Shown: one piece after another, positions 25,200 through 35,828 of the stretch | Numbering within the stretch: position 1 is the stretch's first letter | Layout: each line of letters opens with the position of its first letter | Source: Sinotaia quadrata | Lineage: Eukaryota; Mollusca; Gastropoda; Architaenioglossa; Viviparidae | Length of the DNA stretch: 64,000 bases | NCBI GenBank assembly: GCA_028829895.1 | Contig: CM054182.1 | Span: forward strand, 64,262,879 to 64,326,878 | Direction of reading: 5' to 3' | The notes under the pieces: model-generated | What the model was told of the DNA's origin: nothing | The model's input: the letters and a program-made list of their open reading frames with translations, nothing else | Databases searched by the model: none | Made by a program: the position numbers and the translations under genes

Positions 25200-26760
25200 A
25201 TATTTTATGAAAGAAAGCGCCTAGCATGGGGTACATTACACATTCTGGACACTAAATAACCGCCTGACAGAAAATGTCCAGAAACGGACTGGGAACCATT
25301 GATCTCCGGTAGAAACTGTCGTTGCCGGCAAACCAGTTTCTCGCAAGCGACGGCACAAAAGTCAATACCCGATCTATAGCGGGAGCGTGTCCGCATAAGA
25401 TAAGTGAGAGTGATGTCCGCATAATCAGTTAAAGTCAATGACCACTGTCTAGGTTCTGTCTCACTGATCACCTCCCTCCCCATTTCGGGCCGAATTGCCT
25501 GAATCTCGCAACAGCACAATTCGGTTGTTTTTATGGTGAACGACTATTCTAGCAGGGCTGAAATTAAAAAGAGTTAATGCTTACATGAGTGGTGTCTCCA
25601 TGTCACTGCCGTAGATCGTCCCCACTTCGCAAGTTAGCCACATCTCTAGGGGGGAAGTTCCAGGCAAAGTTCATCAGACTACATAACAAGTTTACTGGTT
25701 GCTTTCTCTCTCTTTCTCTCTCCGTCGTCTTGGTTACAGTAGTGACCAACCGTAGCCGTAAGGTCCCGTAACTCTCAGTAATAATCTCAAATCAGCACAA
25801 GTAGTCAACCACGGTGGTTCTATATTATCGCTGTCTTGACACCAAAAGGCACGTCTGGTCTCGGAGAGGGCATGCTTCTTTCATTTTCTTTCGGCCCACA
25901 AATGAAGAACAGTGAACGGTCAAAGAGCGTCTGCTAGACAAAGGTGCAAAACGAGCACAGGTGGGCGGGCCGACTCAAGTGTTCGCCTTTATCGCTTAGC
26001 ATTGAGACGTTTGGTCCAATGAATAAATCTTCATCAGACCTAGCATTGTGTCCAGCCGGTACTTACACATTTCGAAAAGATACTGTTCACTTTACCAAAG
26101 CACTGAGGGTCGGGATCACCCTTTCACTTTAAGTGAATGAGTGCACTTGCACCTTGTTGGCCAGTGCAGCCGAATTTGAATCCGTAAATTACACGGTCAG
26201 ACACTAGAAAAAGAATGGAAGTGAAGGGCCGCACGCGACCTGTACGCATGGGGACGTCTGCTTCCCAAAGAATTTTGGGAATGTTACTTCAGGCGCTCTG
26301 TCACTCTAGCAGGAGCTGAGCAACAGCAGACGCGGATTGCCTGACTCAGTTCACGACCTGCACAGGTCACAGATAAACCGTAGCAGCAACCCTCGCCACA
26401 GAACGGAACTGAGTGACGACAACTCCACCGGTCATGACTCACTCACTGGAGAGTGACCGTCCTTTACAATGGCTGGTACCGCTGGAGTCAGTACCAACAC
26501 CCGGCGACTTGCCACTCACTGCACAGCATTCCCTTTGCTTTCTCTCCTCAAGCCACTCGACACTCTCTCACTTTCCTCTTCCCTCCCCTGTTTTCGTCTG
26601 CTCTTCTCGATCTTACCAGGCACAAACACAGACGTTCGCTCCCTGCAACAAGCCGTCTGCTGAAACTGTGCACGCCTCTGAGACGCGCTGCTATTTGACG
26701 GCGAGGAAACTTGAGCCAATAGAAAGAGCCGACAGATACGTTTAGGTCAGTCGGACTCGA
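25200..26760. promoter_or_regulatory. GC-richer island, possible promoter or 5' exon region
   Basis: About 1.5 kb with clearly more G+C and CpG than the AT-rich flanks, free of microsatellites. A GCCAATAG CCAAT-box word lies at about 26,714. Frames of 104 codons (25,205-25,519, minus) and 110 codons (26,413-26,745, plus) are open, but neither has a recognised domain. This could be a gene's promoter and first exon; the sequence alone does not decide it. Confidence 0.3.
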
Positions 26761-27518
26761 TTCACAGATTCATGTTTAATGGTGTGTGTGATGATGGTGT
26801 TGGTCGCGGGGAGGGGGGGTGGTCGTTGCTTGCTTGTTTCTTTGTTTCGGGAAACGACGACAAAGGAAGAATTAAGCTTCGATCATCATTTGTTCTCTGT
26901 TTTGTTTTTTGTTTTTTGTTTCCTAAATATGATATCGGCGAAAGCACACTTCAAAAGTTCATTTCTGAATAATTTAATTTGGTTATTTGTACCGTCTCCG
27001 TTCTGATCTGTTGTTAGCGTTGGACCTACGCATAGACTGGTTAGAATATATGCTCGCAATACTGAAGACTTGAAAGGGTGTAAAGAAGTGCATAAAAGTT
27101 CATCGATTTTTTTCAAGATAACTCTAAAATAAACATGCTCTCAGCATCAAATCCCGGAAGTTTAACACACAGATGTAATGGCGGCACTCTGTCCTTTGAG
27201 TTTCTCGTCCGACCCACGATAGACAATATGGGTGTGGCCAGTCAAATTCTTTATGACGTAATAGAAGCAGTTCTGTTTTGCGCAGACATCTATTGGATAA
27301 ACGAAAAAAAAAAATTTTAATGTGGAAAGCGTAGACAGTCATAGGTCGGCTAAATCGAAGCTCTTTGAATCAATCAGTAATTTGCCACGGCTACTAGAAA
27401 TAATTAAAACTAGATCCTCTTCAATCACAGTTTGTCACGGCTACCATGACTAATTAGGAATAGGGTGGATCAGGGTGGATCTGCACGCAGTCTTTAATCT
27501 TGAGAATTCAAGAGCAAT
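26761..27518. other. No gene seen
   Basis: Unique sequence left of the retrotransposon. The repeated phrase CAGTTTGTCACGGCTACCA and a related copy at 27,380-27,450 show a small diverged duplication. Confidence 0.45.
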
Positions 27519-27523
27519 ATTAC
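27519..27523. repeat. Target-site duplication, left copy (ATTAC)
   Basis: Five bases directly outside the 3' LTR, repeated exactly outside the other LTR at 35829-35833. Five base pairs is the normal staggered-cut size for Ty3/Gypsy integrases. The match shows that both LTRs belong to one insertion and that it has not since recombined with another copy. Confidence 0.93.
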
Positions 27524-29069
27524 TGTTACGTTTCCAGTATTTATTTAAAGACCCTGCTTAGAATAATTAAAAGACTTTAAATATAATTAATTCTTCCTCT
27601 CATATTCTACGCAGACTGGTTGCTCAATTTATTATCTGACTAATTAAAAGTGCGTCTTGTAGTTCAGACGACAAATTTACAGACTAATAAACTGCGAACT
27701 TTTAGCTAGATTTGAAAACAGTTAAATCCCTCTAAATTAATATGCACTCGTCATCAATCTTTCTGCTCATCCGCCCCCATTCAAATCTAAGAATTAATCT
27801 AATTGGTCTATTGTGCATAAAAATCAACTACTAAGAGGTATTAACAAGAAAATAAGATTTAATAAAGTTTAACAAATTAACAATAAATCGAATGCAACGC
27901 GAATAGTCTTCACTCTGTCTTTACGCGCCTATGCCTGATTTTTGTCAATCTAAATTGCCAGAAAAGTGTTCCTTTGAGATCTGTACACTTGATCTTGCAC
28001 TTAGCTCTATTCTTGTATCCTTGGTCTCAACACTCAGTCATGCCGATTCGTTCCCTCAGTCCCCCTTTAACGACACACGTGGTGCATAAGGAATGATGTC
28101 CCTTTGTTAGTGGCTAGGAACTGGAATTTTTGCAGCATGGCCCTCAGAGTGGATTTCGACACGCTTATACCAATAAGCTAATGCAGGTGAGGCATGGTGA
28201 AACATGAACCATGAGCCGACCTGTGGATGCAACGTGTTTGGATATAATTCTCAACCTAACAGGCCCTACTTAGGCATGGCTCAATTAAATGCGCTGAACA
28301 AAGAGTTTCGACCTCGCGTCGCTTACAATTAGATTTTAGAAAAATATAATCGTCTCACATGTGTTCCATTTAACAGTCATGACGTATGAAGCAATAAAAT
28401 AGATACAACGTTAAATTAATGTTCATACAAAGAGGTAATTCAAACCGACAGAGCGCTTCACAATTTACAATTAAAATTACACGCAATAATTGAATTACAT
28501 GAAGAATTCATATCGAGCGCAGCATTCTGGCTCTTAGTGAATTAAAACAATATAAATTAAAGTACAGAAATGGAAAAATGGTTACAATAAATTTATATTC
28601 CGTAACATATAGGTTTTCAGCTATTTCTCTGAACCATGCTCAAGTGTATATGGAAATCATATAATACATAGCACAAATACATACTTAAACAATACATAGG
28701 CAAATACTATTAAATAAAATGATACCTTTGAGAGAAGTCGAAGGGTACCTTGATTCTCTATGGCGCCGGCTGCCTCTCACGACCCGAGTAAGCTGATGGA
28801 ATTAGCTAAAATGTGCTCGAAGTGAGGGAGCGGAAGTGTGTGGGTACATATATAGAAAGGTATATTGCGTATCACGTGACTGTTCGCAAAGCATGTGGTT
28901 GGTTCGAGAACTGGACAATGGTCCTAAAGTTACATAACATCTTGACCTGTTCTAGAAGCACCTAGAAAAAGGAAGCTTTGAACAAAGGGCCAAGGGTTTC
29001 AAATATTCGAATTTGAAGTAAACAAGGCAAGTGGGTCACGAAGTCGGACAATTTTATCAGACTGTGACA
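27524..29069 (-). repeat. 3' LTR of the Gmr1-type element
   Basis: Second copy of the 1,546-bp LTR. It is preceded in element sense by the polypurine tract and followed by the ATTAC target duplication. AATAAA-type signals in element sense occur at 27540-27545 and 27628-27633, so transcript ends probably fall close to the outer edge of the LTR. Confidence 0.95.
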
Positions 29070-29082
29070 CCCCCTTGCTTTT
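29070..29082 (-). other. Polypurine tract
   Basis: In element sense AAAAGCAAGGGGG lies immediately before the 3' LTR start TGTCACAG. An RNase H-resistant purine run in this exact position primes plus-strand DNA synthesis in LTR retrotransposons. A single C interrupts the run. Confidence 0.85.
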
Positions 29083-29293
29083 GAGGCGTTTATCTTGCCA
29101 AAGATAAAATGCCTCCTACAAATTATGTATGATAAAATGTAGAAGTCCACAATGAAGAAAATTTTACACGAAAAAAAATTTCGACATTCCTAGAAATAAA
29201 GTGTGCAACTATATTTCATATTTACAGGAAGGAATCCGTAGGGTTCAGTTAATTGATTAAACAACATTCTATCAGTACCGGCACTTGATGGCA
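29083..29293 (-). other. Element 3' untranslated spacer
   Basis: About 210 bp between the gag-pol stop and the polypurine tract. No additional frame such as env was found, so the element encodes only the fused polyprotein. Confidence 0.6.
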
Positions 29294-32200
29294 TCAAGCA
29301 CGACTCATGTAATCTGCACCAACATTCAAAGACCCTTTGATGTAATGAATATTTGCGTCATACTGTGTCAGAAACAAAGACCAACGCATTAAACGGCTGT
29401 TCGTAAATTGCGCCTGTCCGAGAAAGGCCAACGGCTGGTGATCGCACTCAATGACAAAGGTTTTTCCGTACAAATAGTTTTCGAACTTTTTTATGGCCCA
29501 AACTATTGCAAGACATTCCTTTTCACTGGTGGAATATTTCTGTTCAGTAGTTGTGAGTTTACGGCTTGCATATGCAACTGGGTGTTTGGTGTCATTGTGT
29601 TCTTGTAATAACACTGCTCCTAATCCTGTGTTGCTAGCATCAGTCCTTAACAAGAATGGTTTTGTCAGATCTGGCAGTTTAACAACTAAATCTGAAGTCA
29701 GTCTAGATTTCAGTGTGTCAAAAGCGTTTTGGCATGCATCAGTCCACACTACTTTTGTAGGCATATTCTTACGTGTCAAGTCAGTCAGAGGACATGCAAT
29801 GGCACTAAAATCTGGTACGAATTTTCTGTAGTAGTTAGCAAGACCAAGAAAACTTCTAACTTGTGTTTTTGTTAGCGGTTGTGAAGTGTCCTTAAGTTGT
29901 GCTATCTTAGCTTCACTTGGCGACATAGTTCCATGACTCAACTTGTGTCCCAAGAAGTCTAAGGAGAATTGTGCTGTTTCACACTTCGTAGGGCGGGCAG
30001 TGAGGTTGGCTTGCTTTAATCTGGCTAGCACATCTCGTAAGAGTGTTAAGTGCTCCTCCCATGTCTGGGTGCCTAGAATTAAATCATCCATGAAGTTCTC
30101 AACTCCACGTCCGTACAGTGGTTCTAACAATGACCGCATCATTTTAGAAAAAATGCTTGGAGCGTTTGAAACTCCGAAAGGCATAACTTTCCATGTGTAG
30201 TTTCCTACTGGTGTAGTGAAAGCTAGTATGTGTCGATCAGTGTCCTTGACCTTGATTTGCCAAAAACCGCGTGACAAATCTATTTTGGTATAGTAATGAG
30301 CGTTAGCTAGCTTAGTGAAGATGAGATCCGGATCAGGAAGAGGTTCGGCACAAAACTCTGTCACTTGATTGAGTTTGCGGTAGTCTACGCAAAAACGGAA
30401 CGAGTTATCACGTTTTTTAATCAACACGATGGGTGATCCGTAGGCACTGTCAGTCTGCTCTATGACCCCTAGATCTAACATAGTCTTAATCTCACGTCTA
30501 ACGTCATCTATCTTAGCGTGTGGCAACGGATACGGCTTCAAACGTATCGGTTTGTTGTCAGTCAGCTTCAGTGAAAATTCTATTAAGTCTGTCAACCCTG
30601 GTTTGTCTGTCAGAGTAGATGAGAACTCATTAAGCAATTCATTCACTTCTTTTTTCTGTCTTTCTGTCAAGGCTTCATTTACCCTAACGTCTTTGACAGT
30701 TTCGTCCGTCTGTAGAGGACAGTTTGGTAAAGTACCAGTGACGCAATCAGTCTCCCCCTCGTCTTCTGTAACTATCGTCGCTACGACAAAATCAGCTTGA
30801 GTGGTTTGATCCTCACGGCTTATGTACTTTTTGAGTAGGTTAACATGAAAGATTTTCTCTCTCTTTCCTGTCTGCACCTTATAGTTCAGTCCCCCTAGCT
30901 TGGCGGTAACTACAAAGGGCCCCTTCCATTTCATCTGAAGTTTGTTATGTGCTTCAGGAAGCAACAGTAACACTTTGTCATTAACTTCAAATTCTCTAGG
31001 TTTGGTGTGCTTATTGTAATATTCTGCCTGTCTAGACTGAGCTATCGTCAAGTTTTCCCGTGCTATCTTGCCTATAGTTTCAAGACGGTTTCTTAAGTCA
31101 GTGACGTATGTATAAGTTGTCTTAACTTCGTCATCTGTCTTTTCATCAGTCCAAAGTGCCTTCAAAATCATCATCGGTCCGCGTACAGTACGTCCGTAAA
31201 GTAGCTCAAATGGTGAAAACCCGGTGGAAGATTGTGGCACCTCCCTATATGCAAATAGTAGGGCAGGGATGTATCTGTCCCAGTCTTTCGGTTTATCTGT
31301 GGCGAGCTTTTTAAGTGCTGTTTTTAATGTCCCATTGTATTTTTCAATCAGACCATTTGCCTGGGGGTGGTATGGTGTGCAAGTAAGATGTTTGATGGAA
31401 AGTAAACGATTTACTTCCTTCATTACGTTGCCTATGAATTGACTCCCCTGATCCGTCAAAATTTCAGTAGGAATTCCAACACGACTCCAAAGACCGAAAA
31501 GGGCTTCGGCGACAGTTTCAGTATCAATATTTTTCAATGGTACTGCGTCGGCGAATCTTGTTGCGTAATCAATAGTGGTCAGCACGTATCGATTACCTCT
31601 CGTTGATGTGGGTATTATAGGCCCAATCAAATCCAATGCTACGCGCTTGTAGGGTTCACTGATCAGTTCAGGCTCTCCTAACGGTGCGGGTCTGATTGAA
31701 TTTTTAGACTGTGTTCTCTGGCATGTGTCGCAACTTAACACGAATCTACGGATATCGGCAGTGATGTCCGGCCAATAAAACTCACTTGTAATACGACTAG
31801 TTGTTTTTTGTACACCCATGTGTGCACCAAAAAGACTCTCATGACCTAATCGTAATACGTCATTTCGTTTGGTTTGTGGAACGACTAATTGTTTCCGAAA
31901 TTCGTCTCCCACTTTCGAATAGCGGTACAATAAACCCTTTTTCAGAATAATGCACGCTTTCTTATTCGAATCGTCAGTGTTGACGTCACTAACAAGTACA
32001 GCTTGTCTGCGTAACTTGTCTAGTGTTTCGTCCTCAGCTTGTAATATTTTAATCTCGCTAACTGTTGCTTTATCTACGGCTGGTGCGGCAGACATCGGTG
32101 CAGTTACAGATTTGTCTTTACTACTCGCTGCTCTGGTTACAGCGTTAACCAGTGGTGGTTCGATTGAAGTTTGTTTTTTGCACGGCAAAACATACTTGCA

Positions 32201-33664
32201 ACCAAGGATCACGTCATGCGGTGAGTTTTCCATAACTGCCGCTTTGACTGTTCCTTCTACAAAGTCTGAAACAATCGAGACTTCAGCTACTGGTAAAATG
32301 TCTTGTTCGCCGTTTGCAAAGGTGACAGAGATTGTCTCCCCTGTGTAGTCGGTACGGTTAACTAATGATGCATTTACAATAGCGTCTAGCTCACACCCTG
32401 TATCAAGCAAAGCGATTGTATCGTGACCGTTTGCCTGTACTGGTGTTCGATTCGACTTTTCTGTTTTAGGTGTATGACTTTCTACTGCGTAAACTTTAGC
32501 TGTTTTCTTTTCAGGACATGTTCGTGAAAAATGGCCACTATCACCACAAGTGTAACATGCAAGATTCTTTTTATCTTTCTGTTTGTCGGACTTGTTTTTA
32601 GTGTCGGGTTTAGATGTTTTATCATCACGCTCACTATGTGCCTTCCCGTCATTTTTCTTATCCTTTCGAGTCTGCGGTTCGTTCGGTCGAGACTTGTTGT
32701 TCGCGTGTGCGTTCGAGAATTGAGAATGTGCGTCATCAAAGCGATCGGCGGCGTTGCCTATCTCCTCTAGCGTAGATTTTTCCCTTATTGCTAAGTGAAT
32801 CAGTAGATCTGATTTGTACGACCCGAGAATGTGGTCTTTTATCATTTCATCCCTAAGACCTGCGTACGTCTGTGGAGTTTCGGCTAGATCTATCCATCTT
32901 TGGAACAAGTCAGCTACGCGTCGTATGTACTGTGCGTGCGTCTCCGAACTGGCTTTAGTGGCCTGTTTAAACTTACGTCGGTATGTATCTGCTGTGAGTT
33001 TGTAACGTTTCAATAATGCGGCCTTGACTGTGTCGTAATTATCTGACTCAGAATCGCTAAGCTTATTGAACTCGTTTTTCGCACTGCCCTGCAATAACCC
33101 CGATAAATTTATCGCCCAATGTTCCGCTGGAATGTTTGTTGCTCTGGCTAACTTTTCAAACGTTTTTAAATACGCGTCTATTTGATCTTTGTTCTCATCA
33201 AATGGGACCATATTTATCTTTGGAATGATATTTTCAATTCTACTGTGATTATTTCCTTCGCTAGAACGCGAATCACCACTGCTTCTGCGGTCACGGTTTG
33301 GATTGGTAACTTCTAGTTTCTTTACCTCCCATTCTAACCGTTTTATTTCCGCGTCTGCCGCGATGCGTTTGGCTTCTGTATCCGCTGCGATGCGTTTTGC
33401 TTCTGTGTCCGCTGCGATGCGTTTAGCCTCGGTTTCAGCTAGTCTTTCAGCCTCTAACTTCTTAGCTTCGCGGGCAGCTAACCGTTCTTCCCTTTCTATC
33501 TCTTGCCTTTCTTTGTCCGCTTTTTCTACTCTCTCCTTTTCTCTTTCTTTCTCCTTTTCCGCTTTCTCTAGCTCAGTTTTGACGTAGTTCGTCAGTTCGT
33601 CACCCTGATATCCTATCATGATACCGGTTTCTTTCAGGTCTTCGATAACCTGTTTGCGATCCAT
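29294..33664 (-). CDS. gag-pol: Gag-Pol polyprotein, Gmr1-type (Gag-PR-IN-RT-RNase H)
   Basis: A single 1,456-codon frame with no stop or frameshift. Residues 30-120 are a highly charged coiled coil with a 9-residue unit (TEAKRIAAD) repeated three times around 78-105. Residues 145-320 are a Gag capsid-like region, followed by a basic linker and a CCHC zinc knuckle (C370, C373, H378, C383). Protease has the DTG triad at 421-423. Integrase comes next: HHCC zinc finger (H608, H615, C645, C648), catalytic D678, D738, E774 with D35E spacing, and a GPF motif (915-917) of the GPY/F domain. Reverse transcriptase follows (about 1020-1245) with D1129 and FMDD at 1191-1194, then RNase H (about 1335-1455) with D1342, E1383 and D1408. 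All catalytic residues looked for are present, so the enzyme set is probably active. Integrase ahead of RT is the Gmr1 order. Gag and Pol are fused in one frame, so their ratio cannot depend on frameshifting here. There is no env. Confidence 0.97.
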   Translation of the reverse strand: MDRKQVIEDLKETGIMIGYQGDELTNYVKTELEKAEKEKEREKERVEKADKERQEIEREERLAAREAKKLEAERLAETEAKRIAADTEAKRIAADTEAKRIAADAEIKRLEWEVKKLEVTNPNRDRRSSGDSRSSEGNNHSRIENIIPKINMVPFDENKDQIDAYLKTFEKLARATNIPAEHWAINLSGLLQGSAKNEFNKLSDSESDNYDTVKAALLKRYKLTADTYRRKFKQATKASSETHAQYIRRVADLFQRWIDLAETPQTYAGLRDEMIKDHILGSYKSDLLIHLAIREKSTLEEIGNAADRFDDAHSQFSNAHANNKSRPNEPQTRKDKKNDGKAHSERDDKTSKPDTKNKSDKQKDKKNLACYTCGDSGHFSRTCPEKKTAKVYAVESHTPKTEKSNRTPVQANGHDTIALLDTGCELDAIVNASLVNRTDYTGETISVTFANGEQDILPVAEVSIVSDFVEGTVKAAVMENSPHDVILGCKYVLPCKKQTSIEPPLVNAVTRAASSKDKSVTAPMSAAPAVDKATVSEIKILQAEDETLDKLRRQAVLVSDVNTDDSNKKACIILKKGLLYRYSKVGDEFRKQLVVPQTKRNDVLRLGHESLFGAHMGVQKTTSRITSEFYWPDITADIRRFVLSCDTCQRTQSKNSIRPAPLGEPELISEPYKRVALDLIGPIIPTSTRGNRYVLTTIDYATRFADAVPLKNIDTETVAEALFGLWSRVGIPTEILTDQGSQFIGNVMKEVNRLLSIKHLTCTPYHPQANGLIEKYNGTLKTALKKLATDKPKDWDRYIPALLFAYREVPQSSTGFSPFELLYGRTVRGPMMILKALWTDEKTDDEVKTTYTYVTDLRNRLETIGKIARENLTIAQSRQAEYYNKHTKPREFEVNDKVLLLLPEAHNKLQMKWKGPFVVTAKLGGLNYKVQTGKREKIFHVNLLKKYISREDQTTQADFVVATIVTEDEGETDCVTGTLPNCPLQTDETVKDVRVNEALTERQKKEVNELLNEFSSTLTDKPGLTDLIEFSLKLTDNKPIRLKPYPLPHAKIDDVRREIKTMLDLGVIEQTDSAYGSPIVLIKKRDNSFRFCVDYRKLNQVTEFCAEPLPDPDLIFTKLANAHYYTKIDLSRGFWQIKVKDTDRHILAFTTPVGNYTWKVMPFGVSNAPSIFSKMMRSLLEPLYGRGVENFMDDLILGTQTWEEHLTLLRDVLARLKQANLTARPTKCETAQFSLDFLGHKLSHGTMSPSEAKIAQLKDTSQPLTKTQVRSFLGLANYYRKFVPDFSAIACPLTDLTRKNMPTKVVWTDACQNAFDTLKSRLTSDLVVKLPDLTKPFLLRTDASNTGLGAVLLQEHNDTKHPVAYASRKLTTTEQKYSTSEKECLAIVWAIKKFENYLYGKTFVIECDHQPLAFLGQAQFTNSRLMRWSLFLTQYDANIHYIKGSLNVGADYMSRA

Positions 33665-34262
33665 TTTACTGTCTTAGCGCGCTGGCTACAATAACAATGT
33701 ATCTCGTGAATTGTGTGTTTTAACCGTCGGCGATAACTCCGCTTATCCCGAAAATAACTTTTAGGCTACAACCTTACAAAAATTATTTAATTTACTCAGA
33801 ACACCTTCCGAAATAAATTGCGCGTTAACTCTTACACGTTTCACCTGCTTGTCACAGTGTCCGCTGTTCCAAGACTTTCGTAATGTCACGGCTCCTACCA
33901 TACAACATTACACATTATATCTAGCACCCTAAATATAATAGTCCGAAGTCTGTTACTACCGATAACTCTCCTAGCTGGCGGTATAACCTTCGACTCCTCA
34001 CAATGAAGTACTCAGTAACACAATACTAAATAAATCATTCAATAGCTAACATGACATATTTAACTACGCTTAAATATATCAACATTAACTAACATGCACG
34101 CTACTCTGCAAAAGAATACATGCACATGTCACAACAAAAGCAAAGAAAATCAGTGATACAAAAATCAAAAGAACAATTGGCAATTCTGTTCGTTCGTTCG
34201 TTTCTAGGTTATGATGCGCCCTATGTATAAAAATGTTACAATTTACAATTTAATACATATCA
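33665..34262 (-). other. Element leader (5' untranslated region)
   Basis: About 600 bp between the primer-binding site and the gag start codon. No long reading frame was seen. It would carry the packaging and dimerisation signals of the genomic RNA if the element follows the usual plan; none can be recognised by eye. Confidence 0.6.
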
Positions 34263-34282
34263 ATCCCGCGACGACCCACACT
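34263..34282 (-). other. Candidate primer-binding site
   Basis: Directly after the 5' LTR in element sense the sequence reads AGTG followed by TGGGTCGTCGCGGGAT. TGG is the complement of a tRNA CCA end, and GGGATT resembles the complement of a tRNA T-arm. The spacing between them is one base short of a normal acceptor stem, and I could not match the site to a tRNA I know. The position supports a PBS; the primer tRNA is unassigned. Confidence 0.5.
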
Positions 34283-35828
34283 TGTTACGTTTCCAGTATT
34301 TATTTAAAGACCCTGCTTAGAATAATTAAAAGACTTTAAATATAATTAATTCTTCCTCTCATATTCTACGCAGACTGGTTGCTCAATTTATTATCTGACT
34401 AATTAAAAGTGCGTCTTGTAGTTCAGACGACAAATTTACAGACTAATAAACTGCGAACTTTTAGCTAGATTTGAAAACAGTTAAATCCCTCTAAATTAAT
34501 ATGCACTCGTCATCAATCTTTCTGCTCATCCGCCCCCATTCAAATCTAAGAATTAATCTAATTGGTCTATTGTGCATAAAAATCAACTACTAAGAGGTAT
34601 TAACAAGAAAATAAGATTTAATAAAGTTTAACAAATTAACAATAAATCGAATGCAACGCGAATAGTCTTCACTCTGTCTTTACGCGCCTATGCCTGATTT
34701 TTGTCAATCTAAATTGCCAGAAAAGTGTTCCTTTGAGATCTGTACACTTGATCTTGCACTTAGCTCTATTCTTGTATCCTTGGTCTCAACACTCAGTCAT
34801 GCCGATTCGTTCCCTCAGTCCCCCTTTAACGACACACGTGGTGCATAAGGAATGATGTCCCTTTGTTAGTGGCTAGGAACTGGAATTTTTGCAGCATGGC
34901 CCTCAGAGTGGATTTCGACACGCTTATACCAATAAGCTAATGCAGGTGAGGCATGGTGAAACATGAACCATGAGCCGACCTGTGGATGCAACGTGTTTGG
35001 ATATAATTCTCAACCTAACAGGCCCTACTTAGGCATGGCTCAATTAAATGCGCTGAACAAAGAGTTTCGACCTCGCGTCGCTTACAATTAGATTTTAGAA
35101 AAATATAATCGTCTCACATGTGTTCCATTTAACAGTCATGACGTATGAAGCAATAAAATAGATACAACGTTAAATTAATGTTCATACAAAGAGGTAATTC
35201 AAACCGACAGAGCGCTTCACAATTTACAATTAAAATTACACGCAATAATTGAATTACATGAAGAATTCATATCGAGCGCAGCATTCTGGCTCTTAGTGAA
35301 TTAAAACAATATAAATTAAAGTACAGAAATGGAAAAATGGTTACAATAAATTTATATTCCGTAACATATAGGTTTTCAGCTATTTCTCTGAACCATGCTC
35401 AAGTGTATATGGAAATCATATAATACATAGCACAAATACATACTTAAACAATACATAGGCAAATACTATTAAATAAAATGATACCTTTGAGAGAAGTCGA
35501 AGGGTACCTTGATTCTCTATGGCGCCGGCTGCCTCTCACGACCCGAGTAAGCTGATGGAATTAGCTAAAATGTGCTCGAAGTGAGGGAGCGGAAGTGTGT
35601 GGGTACATATATAGAAAGGTATATTGCGTATCACGTGACTGTTCGCAAAGCATGTGGTTGGTTCGAGAACTGGACAATGGTCCTAAAGTTACATAACATC
35701 TTGACCTGTTCTAGAAGCACCTAGAAAAAGGAAGCTTTGAACAAAGGGCCAAGGGTTTCAAATATTCGAATTTGAAGTAAACAAGGCAAGTGGGTCACGA
35801 AGTCGGACAATTTTATCAGACTGTGACA
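34283..35828 (-). repeat. 5' LTR of the Gmr1-type element
   Basis: Long terminal repeat at the upstream end of the element in its own (minus) sense. In that sense it starts TGTCACAG and ends CGTAACA, giving the usual TG...CA ends. I saw no difference from the other LTR when comparing them line by line. At 1,546 bp it is long. A TATA-like motif lies about 215 nt into the LTR, which would leave a short U3 and a very long transcribed R/U5 part; that division is inference. Confidence 0.95.
35606..35637 (-). promoter_or_regulatory. Candidate LTR promoter: E-box plus TATA-like motif
   Basis: In element sense a CACGTG palindrome (35632-35637) precedes a CTATATATG TATA-like motif (35606-35614) by about 18 nt. 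The order and position within the 5' LTR fit an RNA polymerase II promoter for the genomic transcript. CACGTG is the core site of many bHLH factors. The motifs are seen; their use is inference. Confidence 0.4.

Larger units (their letters stand above)
27524..35828 (-). mobile_element. Complete Gmr1-type Ty3/Gypsy LTR retrotransposon
   Basis: An 8,305-bp element transcribed leftward. Two direct LTRs of equal length (1,546 bp, constant offset of 6,759 bp) begin TGTTACG and end TGTGACA on the plus strand and are flanked by the same 5-bp word ATTAC (27519-27523 and 35829-35833), the expected product of integrase-mediated insertion. Between them lies one long gag-pol frame, a 618-bp leader next to the 5' LTR (34283-35828) and a polypurine tract next to the 3' LTR (27524-29069). 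Every part needed for autonomous copy-and-paste transposition appears present and unbroken. The pol order PR-IN-RT-RH with Gypsy-like enzymes is the hallmark of the Gmr1 lineage, first described from cod. No envelope frame is present. Identical LTRs imply a recent insertion. Confidence 0.96.

Noticed and set aside
29408..33587. Plus-strand frames inside the retrotransposon
   Set aside because: Antisense shadows of gag-pol; none has a domain or a start context.
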